From Filobasidium wieringae (taxonomy: Eukaryota > Basidiomycota > Tremellomycetes > Filobasidiales > Filobasidiaceae): a stretch of 64,000 bases of DNA. Of this stretch, positions 24,690-36,774 are shown piece after piece (within the stretch, counting starts at the first letter, position 1; each line of letters starts with the position of its first letter). The notes below the pieces were generated by a model, which was not told the DNA's origin, did not search any database, and was given only the letters and a program-made list of their open reading frames with translations. A program made the translations under genes and the position numbers. The stretch lies in NCBI GenBank assembly GCA_001600055.1, contig BCIV01000002.1, positions 748,287 through 812,286 on the forward strand, written 5' to 3'.

Positions 24690-26430
24690 TTACTCCGCAG
24701 TCACGGTGGACTCTATCACTCCGCTTCCTAAGCAACACTCGCCCTTCTTATCAAACAGCGCCACGACCTGTCCGGTAGCTACGGCCTTTTCCGGACGATC
24801 AAACTTGACAATTAGATCCGTCCTAATATGATAACAGACAGAAGTCAGCTAAATGCGGGTGTTCCTTACAAGACAAGAAGACTCACCCTTTGCGGACAAC
24901 ATTGACTGCAACGTCGGTCATACGGTGTCGAACTTGACACCTCGCTGTCAATCCTTGAGGAGTATCGATCTCGGCTGGTGGTTCATTTTCCCAAACCCAG
25001 CGGAATTGAGAGGCAGGTGTTGTCAACGATAAACAATCAAGTGCAGGATGATCGCTAGACGGTGTGGAATTTCAGTTGAATCTGGACCTTTGAGCAAAGG
25101 CAGATAAGTCGGAGAACAACTCACCTGCCTGGGACCACGACAATCTCGTTCTTGTCCGCGTCTTTTCGCGCGACGAACCATTTATCTTTCATCCCCGGTA
25201 ATCTCGCACGTTGTCCGATAGTATAATGCCACAGTCCATTATGCGTCCCCAAGATCGTACCGTTAGGAGAGACGAGATGACCTGGTGCAGGGTCGGGAGT
25301 TGTATATTGAGCTGTAAGACCGACGTGAAGCGATCAGCAATTCAACCGAGATATTGATAACCGCTCGTCGACTCACAGACAAAATTCCCAAACTTCCCCC
25401 TCTTTTCACCCACGAAACAAACCCCCATACTCTCCTCCCTCTCTGCCACACCCAGCTTGAATGCCCTCGCGATCTCCCTCACCTCGTCCTTCTTCCTCAA
25501 ATTCTCCAGTGGGAACAGAGCGCGCGAAAGTTGACTCTCAGAGCAAGAAGAGAGATAATATGTCTGGTCCTTTGCTGGATCTACAGGTCGAATCAGTGTG
25601 GTCCGACCCGTACTGGTCTTCCTGGTACTGGCGTAATGTCCCGTCACCAACCACCCCTGAGGGTTCGAACCCTGTACTGAGGAATCGGGTGGAGAAGGAG
25701 GAAAGGTTTCCTCGAGGAGACGACCGAACTTGATCTCTTTATTGCAGCTGACATCTGGATTGGGGGTTCGTCCGGCTTGCCAGGCGGTTATTGCAGGTTC
25801 GAAGACGTTGAGCCAGTAAGGTGTTGAGAGGTCGATCTGCAACCCTTGGATCAGCTTGATCCGTGCTTCACAACAACCCAAGCGACTTACCAATTTCACA
25901 GGCACTCCGAATTGTTTACAGACTATCTGAACATCTTCCCAGTCTTTCTCCCAAGCACAATCCACTTCCCAATCGTCGTGATCGACCTCGTTTGTCAATG
26001 GTGACCAATTCCTCATGAAGACTGCCGATACGTCCAGATCTCTCGCAGGATTTAGTATGGACTGGGAGAACTCCGAGTTCGACATAGAAGGATTTCCATA
26101 GGTGAATGGTAGTTTTGGGAGGATTGATGGTGGAAGAGAGGAAGGCAAGGTGTGGGAAGCGAGTAAGGAAAGGGAAACGGATGAGTCTACTCCTCCTGAC
26201 ATGGCGACCACAACTAGAGTAAGGAGAATTGAGTTCAGGTCATCGAGTTGACGCGTAGAACAGTTGAGCTCACCTTTGTCTCCCTTCTTTATCCCAAGCG
26301 TTCCGAAAGCTCTGACAGAGGAAGGGCATCGAGGAGAACACCATTCCGATCTTATAGCAGCTCGATCTCTTGTATAAGTTCGAGTTAGACGAAGTGAACG
26401 GGTCCAAGTTCGTTGCATTTGATCGGCCAT
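24690..26430 (-). CDS. MTU1: Mitochondrial tRNA-specific 2-thiouridylase (MTU1/SLM3, MnmA family)
   Basis: Adds the 2-thio group to the wobble uridine of mitochondrial Lys, Glu and Gln tRNAs. About six exons. The start MADQMQRTWTRSLRLTRTYT at 26430-26428 gives a basic presequence; in-frame sequence reaches further upstream. After an intron in GDKG|V the ATP-pyrophosphatase loop reads VVVAMSGGVDSSVSLSLLAS. The nucleophile Cys lies in TPNPDVSCNKEIKFG, then WLVTGHYAST, KDQTYYLSS and the second catalytic Cys in EESMGVCFVGEKRGKF. The barrel domain continues GLWHYTIGQRARLPGMKDKW and ends GQVVALFDKKGECCLGSGVI, stop at 24692-24690. A GGTTCGAACCC-like string at 25671 is part of this coding sequence and not a tRNA B box. 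Confidence 0.93.
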
Positions 26431-27275
26431 CCTTTCCAAAGCTTGAATGCGTCGCTGGATCAGCTTGAGCGATGTTGTGCTGTAGTCTATAACAACGAGA
26501 TGAGCCGGGACGAGGCGATCAACTTTGCTAATTGCCCGGTCTACTTTTAGGTGCGAAAGATTGTTTACTATGTGATTACTACCGGCTGACACGTCATATG
26601 ACAAGGGATCTGTGTGCTTGATATGGATGACCTCCCCGTTCGTTACGATCTATGTCCCACAAGACAATGATGGATCCGTGTAGTATATCGCCATCACACG
26701 TTGTGAGGGATGGGCGGGCTTCCGTAGGAGGTGCCGTTATCTCGACGTCGGGCTCGGTGCGCGCTCTTTAGAGAGTCCGCCAAATCCATGCAGCAGGGTC
26801 GAGTTGCCGTAGCACCGGAATTACACCAAGGAACTCCTACTCATCGGTTCCCCAACGTTCAACTCGCAACGGTATACCGGCCTTCCGGATGGTTTGCGTA
26901 TTGTGGAAGCCGCAGTATCAAGTTCGATGTGTCTGGGAGGTCTGTTGCGCCGGTCTTGATGCGTACAAGCCAATAGCTCTACTCTTGACGCTCATGGCTT
27001 GATTGTGCCTTCAAGGTATGTTGATCAGCACCTTTATGTGGTTTGTTTTCTTCGTGGTCCTTTATCATGTACATGTTCTTTGTTGCTTGTCCGTGTATAC
27101 ATGCCATGACACTGTGACCATCGTAGAGGACGCCGAGATATACGAGATAGTTAGATTGCTCTCTCATCTCTCGGTATTCGCGGTGATAATCGATGCTGGA
27201 GGCTGCTGTCGATCTAAGAGGAAAGCTCGTCGGACGATATATCCCTCTAGGACATTCCGGCTTCATCACGCTGAA
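26431..27275. other. Divergent intergenic region, about 845 bp
   Basis: Promoters of MTU1 and LCL3. An in-frame ATG at 27003 exists upstream of LCL3, but the intervening translation has no targeting character. No other gene recognised. Confidence 0.4.
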
Positions 27276-28315
27276 ATGAGCCCAGCTACACCATCACCCA
27301 GTACTCCCACTCCCTTGGATCGTCTGACTTCCCTCTTCTCGGCATCACACCCCGAGACCAAAAGTTCAGGTTCTTCCTCGAGTTCGATTTCCCATTCCGA
27401 CCTTCTATTCGCCCCAGCTTCTATAGCTGTCATCTCCTCGTTAGGAACAACAGTACTTGTACTTGGTGGAATAAGCGGTTACAGACGTTACTGGAAGAGG
27501 TTCACTACGGCAGAAAATGTTCCAGGAAAGATAATCCAAGGGAAGAAATGGATCAAGGGGGTCGTCACTTCGTATGTAGACTGAAAGATGGGATGCACTC
27601 GGTATCAGGTTCACTCATTATTCGACTATATCTGTCACCAACAAATTTCAGGGTCGGGGATGGCGACGGGTTTAGGTTATATCATACTCCAGGCCCATTC
27701 TATACCTTCCCCTTCAATTTCCGCAAGGTCCCAACATTGCCAAAAGGTTCGCTCACTCACCGCCTTGAACATCTACAAGTACTGATCTTTTCCATCAAAC
27801 GAACGATAGATTTGAAGGATCAGACCATCTCGATCAGAATAGCTGCCATCGATGCCCCGGAGACGGCTCATTTCGGTCGACCAGCTCAGGTCCACTCGAA
27901 GGAATCCCTAGATTGGTTACGAGAAAGGTTGTTGTTGCCTACGAGAAGGAAAGTGAAATGCCAGATCGTGAGGAGGGATCAGTATGGACGGATAGTATGT
28001 CTTCCTTTTAAAGTTTCGTCGGCTTGACTTTTGCTCACGACCTGTTTCCTTTACTTTGCACAGGTAGCAATCCCCTATGTCAAACGTTTGTTTCTCCCCG
28101 CTCAGCCTCTTCCTATCGAAATGCTCAAGAAAGGCCAGGCTACCGTTTATGCGTCGGCTGGAGCAGAATACGGTCCTTGGACATTCGATCATCTGAAAGA
28201 TCTGGAAGATAAAGCAAGAGGCAAGAAGCTCGGGGTATGGGGAGCGAGAGGGTTTGAGCGACCGGAAGATTACAAGAAGCGGTATAGAGTCGGAGAAGGG
28301 GAAGATGGGAAATGA
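27276..28315 (+). CDS. LCL3: LCL3, membrane-anchored staphylococcal-nuclease-like endonuclease
   Basis: A mitochondrial membrane protein with a TNase/SNc domain. Four exons. Residues 1-50 are Ser/Pro-rich, followed by a helix (SIAVISSLGTTVLVLGGISG) and RRYWKRF. The nuclease domain begins VTSVGDGDGFRLYHTPGP after the first intron. The second intron (GTTCGC...GATAG) restores PTLPKDLKDQTISIRIAAID with the catalytic Arg and then APETAHFGRPAQ. The domain continues VKCQIVRRDQYGRIVAIPYV (second Arg), MLKKGQATVYASAGAEYG and LEDKARGKKLGVWG, all standard LCL3 blocks. Stop at 28313-28315. Confidence 0.93.
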
Positions 28316-28503
28316 GACGGTCACGCACGCACGGAATGACGACAATCATCATGACACGGATACGACTGTTCGACGAATCATCTCCTTCTCAGCCCAATCA
28401 GCACTTATCGTTCAAGTTCTATTCACAGGGTGTATTGCATAACAAAAGATATGCAAGAGATACAACGATTGCGGGGGACGTCCATCCTCTCGGAAAGGAC
28501 CGC

Positions 28504-30401
28504 TCAGAAAGTGATCTTCTTTCCCTGACTCTCGACGATAGAGACGTTTTCTCTCTTTGCCATGGCAAGGGCGGCACCAGGTCGTGGTCTTCCTGCTGTC
28601 TCCCATTTCTTCCCTCGGGTATCTTTCTTGGCAGCTGGCGCATCTTCACCAGCCTCTCCAGAAGCAGGGTCGAGAGGCGCAGACGCAGCAGATCGGTCAA
28701 AGTAACGAGGAGGACGGGCAGGTCCAGATGGTGCATCTATTCCCAGACGCTTGTTCTTCGACATCGATCTCGACGTAGCGTTCTCCGAAGCGTACTGTAG
28801 ACATAGTGAAACGATTAGGTCTATATTTGCCAAACCTGAGAAGCGTCCAAAGGCTTACCTGTAATTTCAGCTTCCTGTTTCCTCGGAAGAATTGATTGGC
28901 TCGTACTGCAAGGGCATAAGTAGCCTCTTTTGGCGAATCGAAATCTATAAAAGCGAATCTACGAAGCAAGTTCGGCTCAGTTGCGACCCTTCGGACAGAC
29001 CAACAGGCTTGACTAATTACCCTTTACACTTTCCAGAGTCTTCGAAAGTTGGCATTCGAACCTTCTTCAACCCACAGCCAGACTTGTGAAGCTTTACAGC
29101 AGGTCCTCCCTTATTGAACTGATTAAAGTCCATCTCTTCTGGGTCAGAGTCGATATCCGATCCGGCTTCCTCGTCATCACTGGTCTCCTTCTTCGCCTTG
29201 TCCTCATCATCCTCATCGTCGGAGTCCTCCCCAGAACCAGAATCAGAATCACCTCTTTCACCCAAAGTCTCTCTTCGATGGGTCTTGACGTTGGTCTCAA
29301 CGAAATCCTTGATTTCCTCCTCTGTTGCGTCGAATGGCAGATTACCCATGAATAAACTGGACGATTCTTTGTGGAGTTGGTTCTTGGGGATGGCACCAGC
29401 AGGTACCGAAAGGGGTTTAGGGGTTCGGGCATCAGGATTGGCAGTGAAGTCGGTTCCTATAAGTAATGCTCCGTTAGTTGGAGACGACGCTCATCTGGAA
29501 ATGTCCGCGCAAACGCACCAAGCTTGATCAACACTTTTCGGCCGTCCAACAAAGTCTCACTCAGCTCAACAGCCTTTTGCTGTAGCTCAGGGCTTTCAAA
29601 ATCGACGTATGCGAATCTAGGTCGTGCCTAACATCAGCTAACGCTTGTACATACACCTTGGAGGCAGACGTACCCTCGGCATTCTTGGTGACCCCATCTA
29701 TTTCGGCCCTCCTTCATGGGGAGGTTCACTCTTGTTACAAGGCCCTGGCCTGCATCCATATCCACATCCGCCCCATCGCCGGCGAGCTTCCTCTCAAACC
29801 ACGTTTTGAGCGATTCAGGAGTAGCCTTGAAAGATAGGTTACCGATCCAGATGGAATGTTTCCTCTTAGGCTCTGTATCCTCCTTCTTCTTCTCCTTCTT
29901 GACCTTTTTCTTGGGCCGTTCTTCCCCGTCCTCGGCGTCCTTCTCGTCATCTGAGCCATCCTCCTTGCCCTCTTTCTTCATCTTTTTGGCCTTCTTCTTC
30001 TCTGCTCGAGCTTGAGCTTTCGACAAAGGGGTAGGGGCATCCACGTCAATCTCAAGCTCGTCCTCGTCTCCTTCGGCTGCTTCCCCGTCCTTCTCCTTTC
30101 TCTTCCTTTTTTTAGGCTTCTCCTCGGTTACTGGCTTGTTGTCCTCTACGGAACCGATTATTGGCTCGTCTGAAACAGAAGTTGCAGCCTGCGTGCTGGA
30201 TTCAGCAATCGGCTCAGTATCGGTAACCTTGCTCTTCTTGTCTTTCCTCTCCTTCTTTTCCTTCTTGTCCTTTTTCTCCTTCTTCTCGCCGTCTTCGGAT
30301 TTGGATTTCTTCTCTTTCTTCTCCTTCTTCTCCTTCTTCTCCTTCTTCACTGACACAAGACCGGAAACCTGTTCCTCTACACGTTCTTCTTCTTGAGACA
30401 T
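28504..30401 (-). CDS. NOP13: Nucleolar RNA-binding protein NOP13-like (two RRMs)
   Basis: A nucleolar protein associated with pre-60S particles. Several exons from ATG 30401-30399 to stop 28504. The first 170 residues are a Lys/Glu repeat region (encoded by aag/gag runs near 30300-30350) and function as nucleolar-targeting, charged tails. RRM1: KRKHSIWIGNLSFKATPESL with a following YVDFES-like RNP1 after a splice. Linker: TDFTANPDARTPKPLSVPAG. RRM2: SSSLFMGNLPFDATEEEIKD, a long acidic insert (DSDSGSGEDSDDEDDEDKAK), then GKCKGFAFIDFDSPKEATYA. The C-terminal tail is Ala/Arg/Lys-rich ending VESQGKKITF. The two-RRM layout with an acidic insert inside RRM2 fits Nop13 better than Nop12. Confidence 0.85.
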
Positions 30402-30649
30402 GGTTGGCGAGTTTGATATGACTGATTGAGACCTACGCTGCCCAGTCGTGGACTTTGGATGAGTGACCTATTTTGTTCAGCTTCATAGCGTTCGACCTCC
30501 ACCTCAGTCGATATTTTGGTTGTGTATGCGTCACGTGATCGTTGGTCTGGCCTGACTTGGTCATACTTGGACGACCGTATCTACACTGTACATGATCCTA
30601 CATGCATCCAAATCTAACACCTCAACGACCTGTGCAAGTGTGACTAAGG
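30402..30649. promoter_or_regulatory. Divergent promoter with TCACGTGA palindrome
   Basis: This 248-bp region serves NOP13 and TGS1. The perfect octamer TCACGTGA at 30531-30538 lies 112-129 bp from the two start codons. It is a classic bHLH (E-box, Cbf1/USF type) site. Confidence 0.6.
30531..30538. promoter_or_regulatory. TCACGTGA palindrome, NOP13-TGS1 promoter
   Basis: Perfect octamer containing CACGTG; one of four copies I found in the window. Confidence 0.7.
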
Positions 30650-32034
<1,385 letters not shown>

Positions 32035-32417
32035 ATGATAGAACGTAATGTTGATCTCACAAGATCCCAATCTTGTACGACGCCTCTTCAATACCGAAAC
32101 CTACGTCAAAAGTGAGCTATGAAGAGTCAATGGATACCTTGACAGAAACGTGAGCTTCTTGTCGGCCTGATCAATTCGGTACCAGCGTTCTCATAGATAA
32201 CCGGTCCTCGGTGAATGAATGATCTCTGGTATAGCTCCATTCTGTGTGATCGAAAAAAGAATAAAAGACCCGTGCACAAAATGCTTGAGCGAAGCACTCC
32301 TCTTGACAAGCCCATATGAGCCCGATATGCTCCTTGCCCAACGTCCGATTCAAATGTCTTGTTAGAAGTCCATATGAAATACAATCCCGTTCCACCACCC
32401 GAGCCTATTCCATGCGT
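32035..32417. other. Convergent intergenic region, 383 bp
   Basis: 3' flanks only. No gene recognised. Confidence 0.4.
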
Positions 32418-33248
32418 TCATTCTTTTCGGACTCCGATCTCTTTCGCTTGAGGAGACCACTATCGCATATGGAGATGCGTGTTAGTTTCGAATGACAGTA
32501 TTTGCGAAGAAAAGAGGTTGACTCACATTTGCGGATGGGATCGCTTTAGTTGGCTGAGCGTGTCGGATCTATTCGGGACGAGGTCACATTCGTATATGCC
32601 TCAGTGAACGGATTCGAGACCACAAAGCGATCTGGGTGGCTCACCTCGTGGTTGGCGCTGTACCTCCAGATACCCATGGTAGCTACTGCGATTCCGACGG
32701 CAGCTACAGCAGTGTTCGCCCTCCAGTTCGAGGGACGGGACCACCAACCACCTGATCGTGGGGTCCGGGAGAGAAGATAGATATGGGGGTTCGATGAGAT
32801 GGATATTCCGGGAAGTTGCAGGGAAAGGCGAGAGAAATATGATGGATCAGTTTTCTATTCATCTCTTGGACCTGGGGTGATATAGGACCATCGTGAAAGC
32901 TTCGATTCGCTCAACCAGTTCCCTTGCTAGTTGTGCCTGTCCCCCTCCAATTCTCAAAAGCCTTGCTTCACTCCATTCGCTCTTCCAATCCAGTCTCCCT
33001 TGAACCCTTCCCGTTTCATCCAGGAACCCAGAATGCGATCCAAAATTGACTCACCGGTTGGGGACCAAACTTCTTTAGGGAAAGGGTATTGTCCTCCGCC
33101 GCCCTATGCCGTACGAAAATTCCATGATAAAGGGTTGAGATTGGACGTAGCGGTAAGGAACGGGACGTAGGATTGCGATCAAGGAAGGAAGCGTGATCAG
33201 CGAAACTTTTCCATACCATCAACATAGACATATCCACCAACTCACCAT
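32418..33248 (-). CDS. Small single-span mitochondrial-type membrane protein (complex I accessory-subunit-like), start codon alone on exon 1
   Basis: Five coding exons: 33248-33246 (ATG only), 33103-33055, 32751-32645, 32553-32527 and 32459-32418, total 75 residues. Phases agree throughout. The product reads MGGGGQYPFPKEVWSPTGGW, then WSRPSNWRANTAVAAVGIAV (start of one membrane helix, to about GIWRYS), and ends PSANWSPQAKEIGVRKE. The order of YPFPKxVWSPxGGWW, NWRxNT, one helix, and a PSxxWSxQ-like tail resembles small conserved fungal inner-membrane proteins of the respiratory chain that I recall, but I cannot name the subunit with certainty. The ATG is followed directly by the donor GTGAG. 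The second intron is long (303 nt). A competing single frame at 33016-33240 lacks these features. Confidence 0.68.
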
Positions 33249-33617
33249 GATGATGCTACAGAATCGATTGATATGAAAAGAAGGGATGAAGCGTTCAAAT
33301 CGTCCGAATTCGAGGTCTGAACGAATGAAAGTCGAGGTGAATCTAGATTCAAGCGAATGCTCTACCTGGTACTTTTATGCGATTTCAGGGGAACGAGTAG
33401 TTGGAGCTTCACGTATTTTCTACCATAATTATGGCTTAGGACCTCTCTTGATCGTCGTCAGAACACCATTTCCAGACAGAGGTTTCCCTTTCTCAAAGCA
33501 TACTGATACCCAAGGGAGGCGTTCCCAGTACCAGGAATAGGTGACTAGACTCCCTGGTGAATACACAACGGCTACGCTAACCTGATCACAAATCGCTCGG
33601 ACAGAATCGCACTCGAA
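33249..33617. promoter_or_regulatory. Divergent intergenic region, 369 bp
   Basis: Promoters of the small membrane protein and uS8m genes, both probably mitochondrial. No clear motif seen. Confidence 0.4.
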
Positions 33618-34091
33618 ATGAATCTCAAAACCCCACCAGCGAACCTCATAACCCAAATCCTCACCTCCTCCCGAGCTTCCCTCGCTCGAACATCTCTCCC
33701 CTATTCTAATTCTTCCCTCGCCATCACCTCGATCCTACTCCAGCAAGGATTGATCTCCAACTTGTCCCTTGGAACACCCTCAGCTCCTGATCCCCAGGTA
33801 TTCCCATCCTTGCCTTTACCATCCCGAAGACTATGGGTCGGGCTCAAGCATAGGGAAGGGCAACCCGTCCTTCGAAACCTGCAGTTGGTCAGCAAAGCCA
33901 GTAAAAGGGTTTTCGTAACGAGAGAAGAATTAGGGAGATTGTTGACGGGCAGAAGAGCTAGGAACGTTCATGGAGTTGGGTTGGGCGAGGTCTTGATTTT
34001 GAGGGATATCGAGGGACAGAACGGATACTTGGAGGGTTGGGAGGCCTGGAGGAAAGGGATCGGTGGAGAAGTCGTTTGTCGGGCTGGTTAG
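33618..34091 (+). CDS. MRPS8: Mitochondrial small-subunit ribosomal protein uS8m (MRPS8)
   Basis: A mitoribosome small-subunit protein. One exon, 157 residues. N-terminus: ANLITQILTSSRASLARTSL, SNSSLAITSILLQQGLISNL (the S8 N-domain). Then RRLWVGLKHREGQPVLRNLQ, LVSKASKRVFVTREELGRLL, and the conserved C-terminal fold as RRARNVHGVGLGEVLILRD, corresponding to the S8 GxGxxILST-type end. Gly/Trp-rich tail. The lack of introns is unusual among its neighbours. Confidence 0.87.
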   Translation: MNLKTPPANLITQILTSSRASLARTSLPYSNSSLAITSILLQQGLISNLSLGTPSAPDPQVFPSLPLPSRRLWVGLKHREGQPVLRNLQLVSKASKRVFVTREELGRLLTGRRARNVHGVGLGEVLILRDIEGQNGYLEGWEAWRKGIGGEVVCRAG

Positions 34092-34530
34092 AGGGCATAG
34101 AAGTCGAGGGGGAATCGTTCGAGCGGGCCGGCTCGTGTTGTAATACCAAAAAGACTCGATCATATCAACAAAGTCTACACCTGGAAGACCGTCTTATTCT
34201 CGACCACTGTCACTGTCAGCGCATAACAATTGTTTGAACATATCTCGAACTAGTCATACGGTGGAATCTACAACACCAAAAGACCGCGAAGCTCTTGAGA
34301 TGCGGAAACGATGGAGTATTTGCTCAGGTCATCCAGAGACTTGATACTTCGCTTATACGGGAATGAAGTAGGATGAACATGGGATATGGCCAGGTTTCGT
34401 AAGGTTGCTATAGTACATAATGGAAATACATTTCTTCACGCCATAATTCGATATCAATTCCCTGTAACCACCAATACGAGCCGGGGACTTACTGTGTCAC
34501 GAGCGCATCGAGCATCAGGATAGGTCTGCT
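34092..34530. other. Convergent intergenic region, 439 bp
   Basis: 3' flanks of uS8m and RPA3. Nothing else supported. Confidence 0.4.
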
Positions 34531-35056
34531 TTAGTCATTCAATACACCAGACGCTTTATCCGTATGAGACAGTTGAACGACCTTTTCTACCACGCTTAAA
34601 TCTGTCCGCAGTAATGATATCAGCATGCCGATACCGATTCAGTTCTGACAAGCTGAGGATTGGTACGAACCGAGATCGTTGCCCATGTTCATACTACTGA
34701 ACACCTTGACGGTCAGATCGTCTTGTACTTTCCCGAGGATCTCGACAAAAGGATCAGAGATATTGGCCTCTCTATGCAAGTGGATCTGGATCTAAGCAAG
34801 TTAGCGGCGCAATTAGTAGAACGATCTCTCTGAACGGGAAGTGGAGGAAACGAACCTGACCACCATCTGACGCTTCGATAATGGCGGTATCTCCATCCAT
34901 CCTGATCACCTTCCCAGCGATACGAACGATTTGTGTCTTGTATTGAGCCAACCGGGCGGAATTGACACGAGCTGTTTGAGTTTCCGGAGATCAATGGGTT
35001 GACTGGATTTCTGAGGGTGCCTGAAGCTTACGAGTAGGACCAAAGATCGAGGACAT
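34531..35056 (-). CDS. RFA3: Replication protein A 14-kDa subunit (RPA3/RFA3)
   Basis: The smallest subunit of the single-strand DNA-binding RPA trimer. Four exons give about 115 residues: MSSIFGPT|PRVNSARLAQYKTQIV, RIAGKVIRMDGDTAIIEASD|GGQ, IQIHLHREANISDPFVEILG, KVQDDLTVKVFSSMNMGNDL, then DLSVVEKVVQLSHTDKASGV. RVNxxxLxxYxxxxVRxxGKV and the OB-fold strand order, ending in a trimerisation helix, are those of RPA3. Introns use GTAAGC, GTTCGT and GTTCGT donors. The gene is head to head with RTR1, 249 bp between starts. Confidence 0.9.
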
Positions 35057-35305
35057 TTTGATTTTCAGGCTTCTTGAATCTATCTGGCGAGAAGGGCAAG
35101 GAACGTTATTTCGAGTAGGAGTCGGTGATCCTACCAAATTGGACGACTTAGGCGAACATGAGTCAACCTTGGACTTGCCGCGCTCCTCGAATCGCTCACC
35201 GATATGCCCAAGATCAAGGCGTGGACTGCTTGCTGCTTGTCTAGCTGTGCTACCACTCAACCATACCTAACAACCATCACTCAATCTGATAACCGCTCTG
35301 CTCTT

Positions 35306-36510
35306 ATGCTTTCGTCTCATCCACACTCGCTACTCGTCAAGGATCGGACGGAAAAGTCTGGAGATCCCGGTCCTTCAACCCTATCCCGAAATGGCCAAGT
35401 TCAAGTCTTGCGCGACAGCCGTGAATACAAGGTCGCTATAGAGAGAGAACTGGAAGCATGGATGGATGTGTTGATGGAATCTGACTCGGTCGATAGGCGG
35501 ACACTGAAACGTGCTGTAAGTAGACAGGGAGCTTGTCATTACGTGCTGCACGAGCTTAATCAGCTTTCTGGAGATAGAGCCTTTATCTTGGACCATACGA
35601 GTACGAACAGGTCGAACACGAGAGACACCTAGCTTCTACATGCTCCTATCCCCTTTGCGCCAACCGTTCTTTCCGGCCGTTCAATTCGAATCCTCATTAT
35701 ACATTTCGGTCGACAGGAGTGATTTCCGCCTTGCAATCTTCTCGGAACCGTGATCTGGTTAGTCAAGAGGAAGGCAACAAGGACGATGGATTCTGCAAGA
35801 AGGATTGTTTGATTCGATCTAGATGGTTTGGAAGAGGCTTGAGAGATGAGGCGGTTTGGACGCGCGGTGAAATATCGCCTGGCGATTGGGGGAGATGGAA
35901 GAGTCGAGCCAGGGGGTTGCAAAATATGGAAGAAATCAAGAGGAATCAAGAGGTCGAGCTTCTAGAGGAGATGGAGGAGAGAGGCGAGGTTCTGCTGAAG
36001 AATGGGAACCTTTACCTGCCTGGAAGTTTCCCACCGGACGAGCCCGACCGTACGAAACCATCACATCCTATTGACAATCCTGCAACACCCCCTCGACCGA
36101 CCCAAGCCAGTAAAGCTGTTCGGGAACTGGAGAAATCTGGAATCGTGGCTGAGACGAGAACGCATCCTTCTCGTTTCGAAAGTCAGTTAGAAGCGACACT
36201 CGCAGGCTTGAAGATCGTTGAGCGGGAGGTGAAGTCTGGACCAGTAGATCCCCCTACACCAGGGCCTATTCAAAGACAAGAAGAGAGAGAAAGAGAGGAA
36301 GAACAGCGTACTGAGAAGAGGATGCAGCCCGTCTCTGACCGGGAATTGCTACCAATTTCTGATACTCCCGTGCAAGGTCTAGGGAGAAAGGAGCCTTCAA
36401 TAAATCCCGAATGGCAGGATGATCACGAGGAAGAAGACGAGGAAACCAGAGCAGCATTCGAGATAGCTCTTGCTGCCAGGGAGATGTTACGAAACGGATC
36501 GTTCGAATGA
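35306..36510 (+). CDS. RTR1: RTR1/RPAP2-type RNA polymerase II CTD phosphatase
   Basis: An atypical zinc phosphatase of Ser5-phosphorylated RNA polymerase II CTD that also helps polymerase assembly and import. Exons 35306-35515 and 35578-36510, 380 residues. The acceptor at 35577 is required to join RRTLKRA to SLYLGPYEYEQVEHERHLAS. Zinc ligands are then TCSYPLCANRSF (C-x4-C) and DDGFCKKDCLIRSRWFGRGL (C-x3-C), the RTR1 pattern, with PHYTFRSTGVISALQSS between. The C-terminal half is charged and low-complexity. An ATG at 35204 is also in frame; 35306 was preferred because the upstream segment is Cys/Thr-rich and unlike the family. Confidence 0.9.
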
Positions 36511-36774
36511 TCTTGTATATGGTGCGCTCACTTGGTGAGCTTGAATCTGTTCAGCATGGAATGTTATTTAGGCGTATGACAGCATTGGACGAAGATGTTC
36601 CCATAGGAATGGTCGTATGAGTTAGACGTGGAGATCTACCAGGTTGTGCGCACGATTTACATACGCATTCGAACACGCTCTTATCCACTTCCCGACCATA
36701 TTTCATGTCCTCTTTAGAATGGCCGGCTGCGAATTATATGTATGATTGTACATCCTCCTAGTTGTCATCTAAAA

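Noticed and set aside
25668..25685. GGTTCGAACCC-like string resembling a tRNA B box
   Set aside because: It falls inside MTU1 coding sequence (between SSVQ and NPQGW) and there is no acceptor stem or A box at the right distance.
29958..30360. Long aag/gag purine repeat on the minus strand
   Set aside because: It encodes the Lys/Glu-rich tail of NOP13 in frame; not a non-coding satellite.
33016..33240. 74-codon frame starting MVDMSMLMVW over the small membrane protein gene
   Set aside because: It reads through a GTGAGT donor and out of phase with the YPFPKEVWSP exon, which joins a conserved-looking protein.
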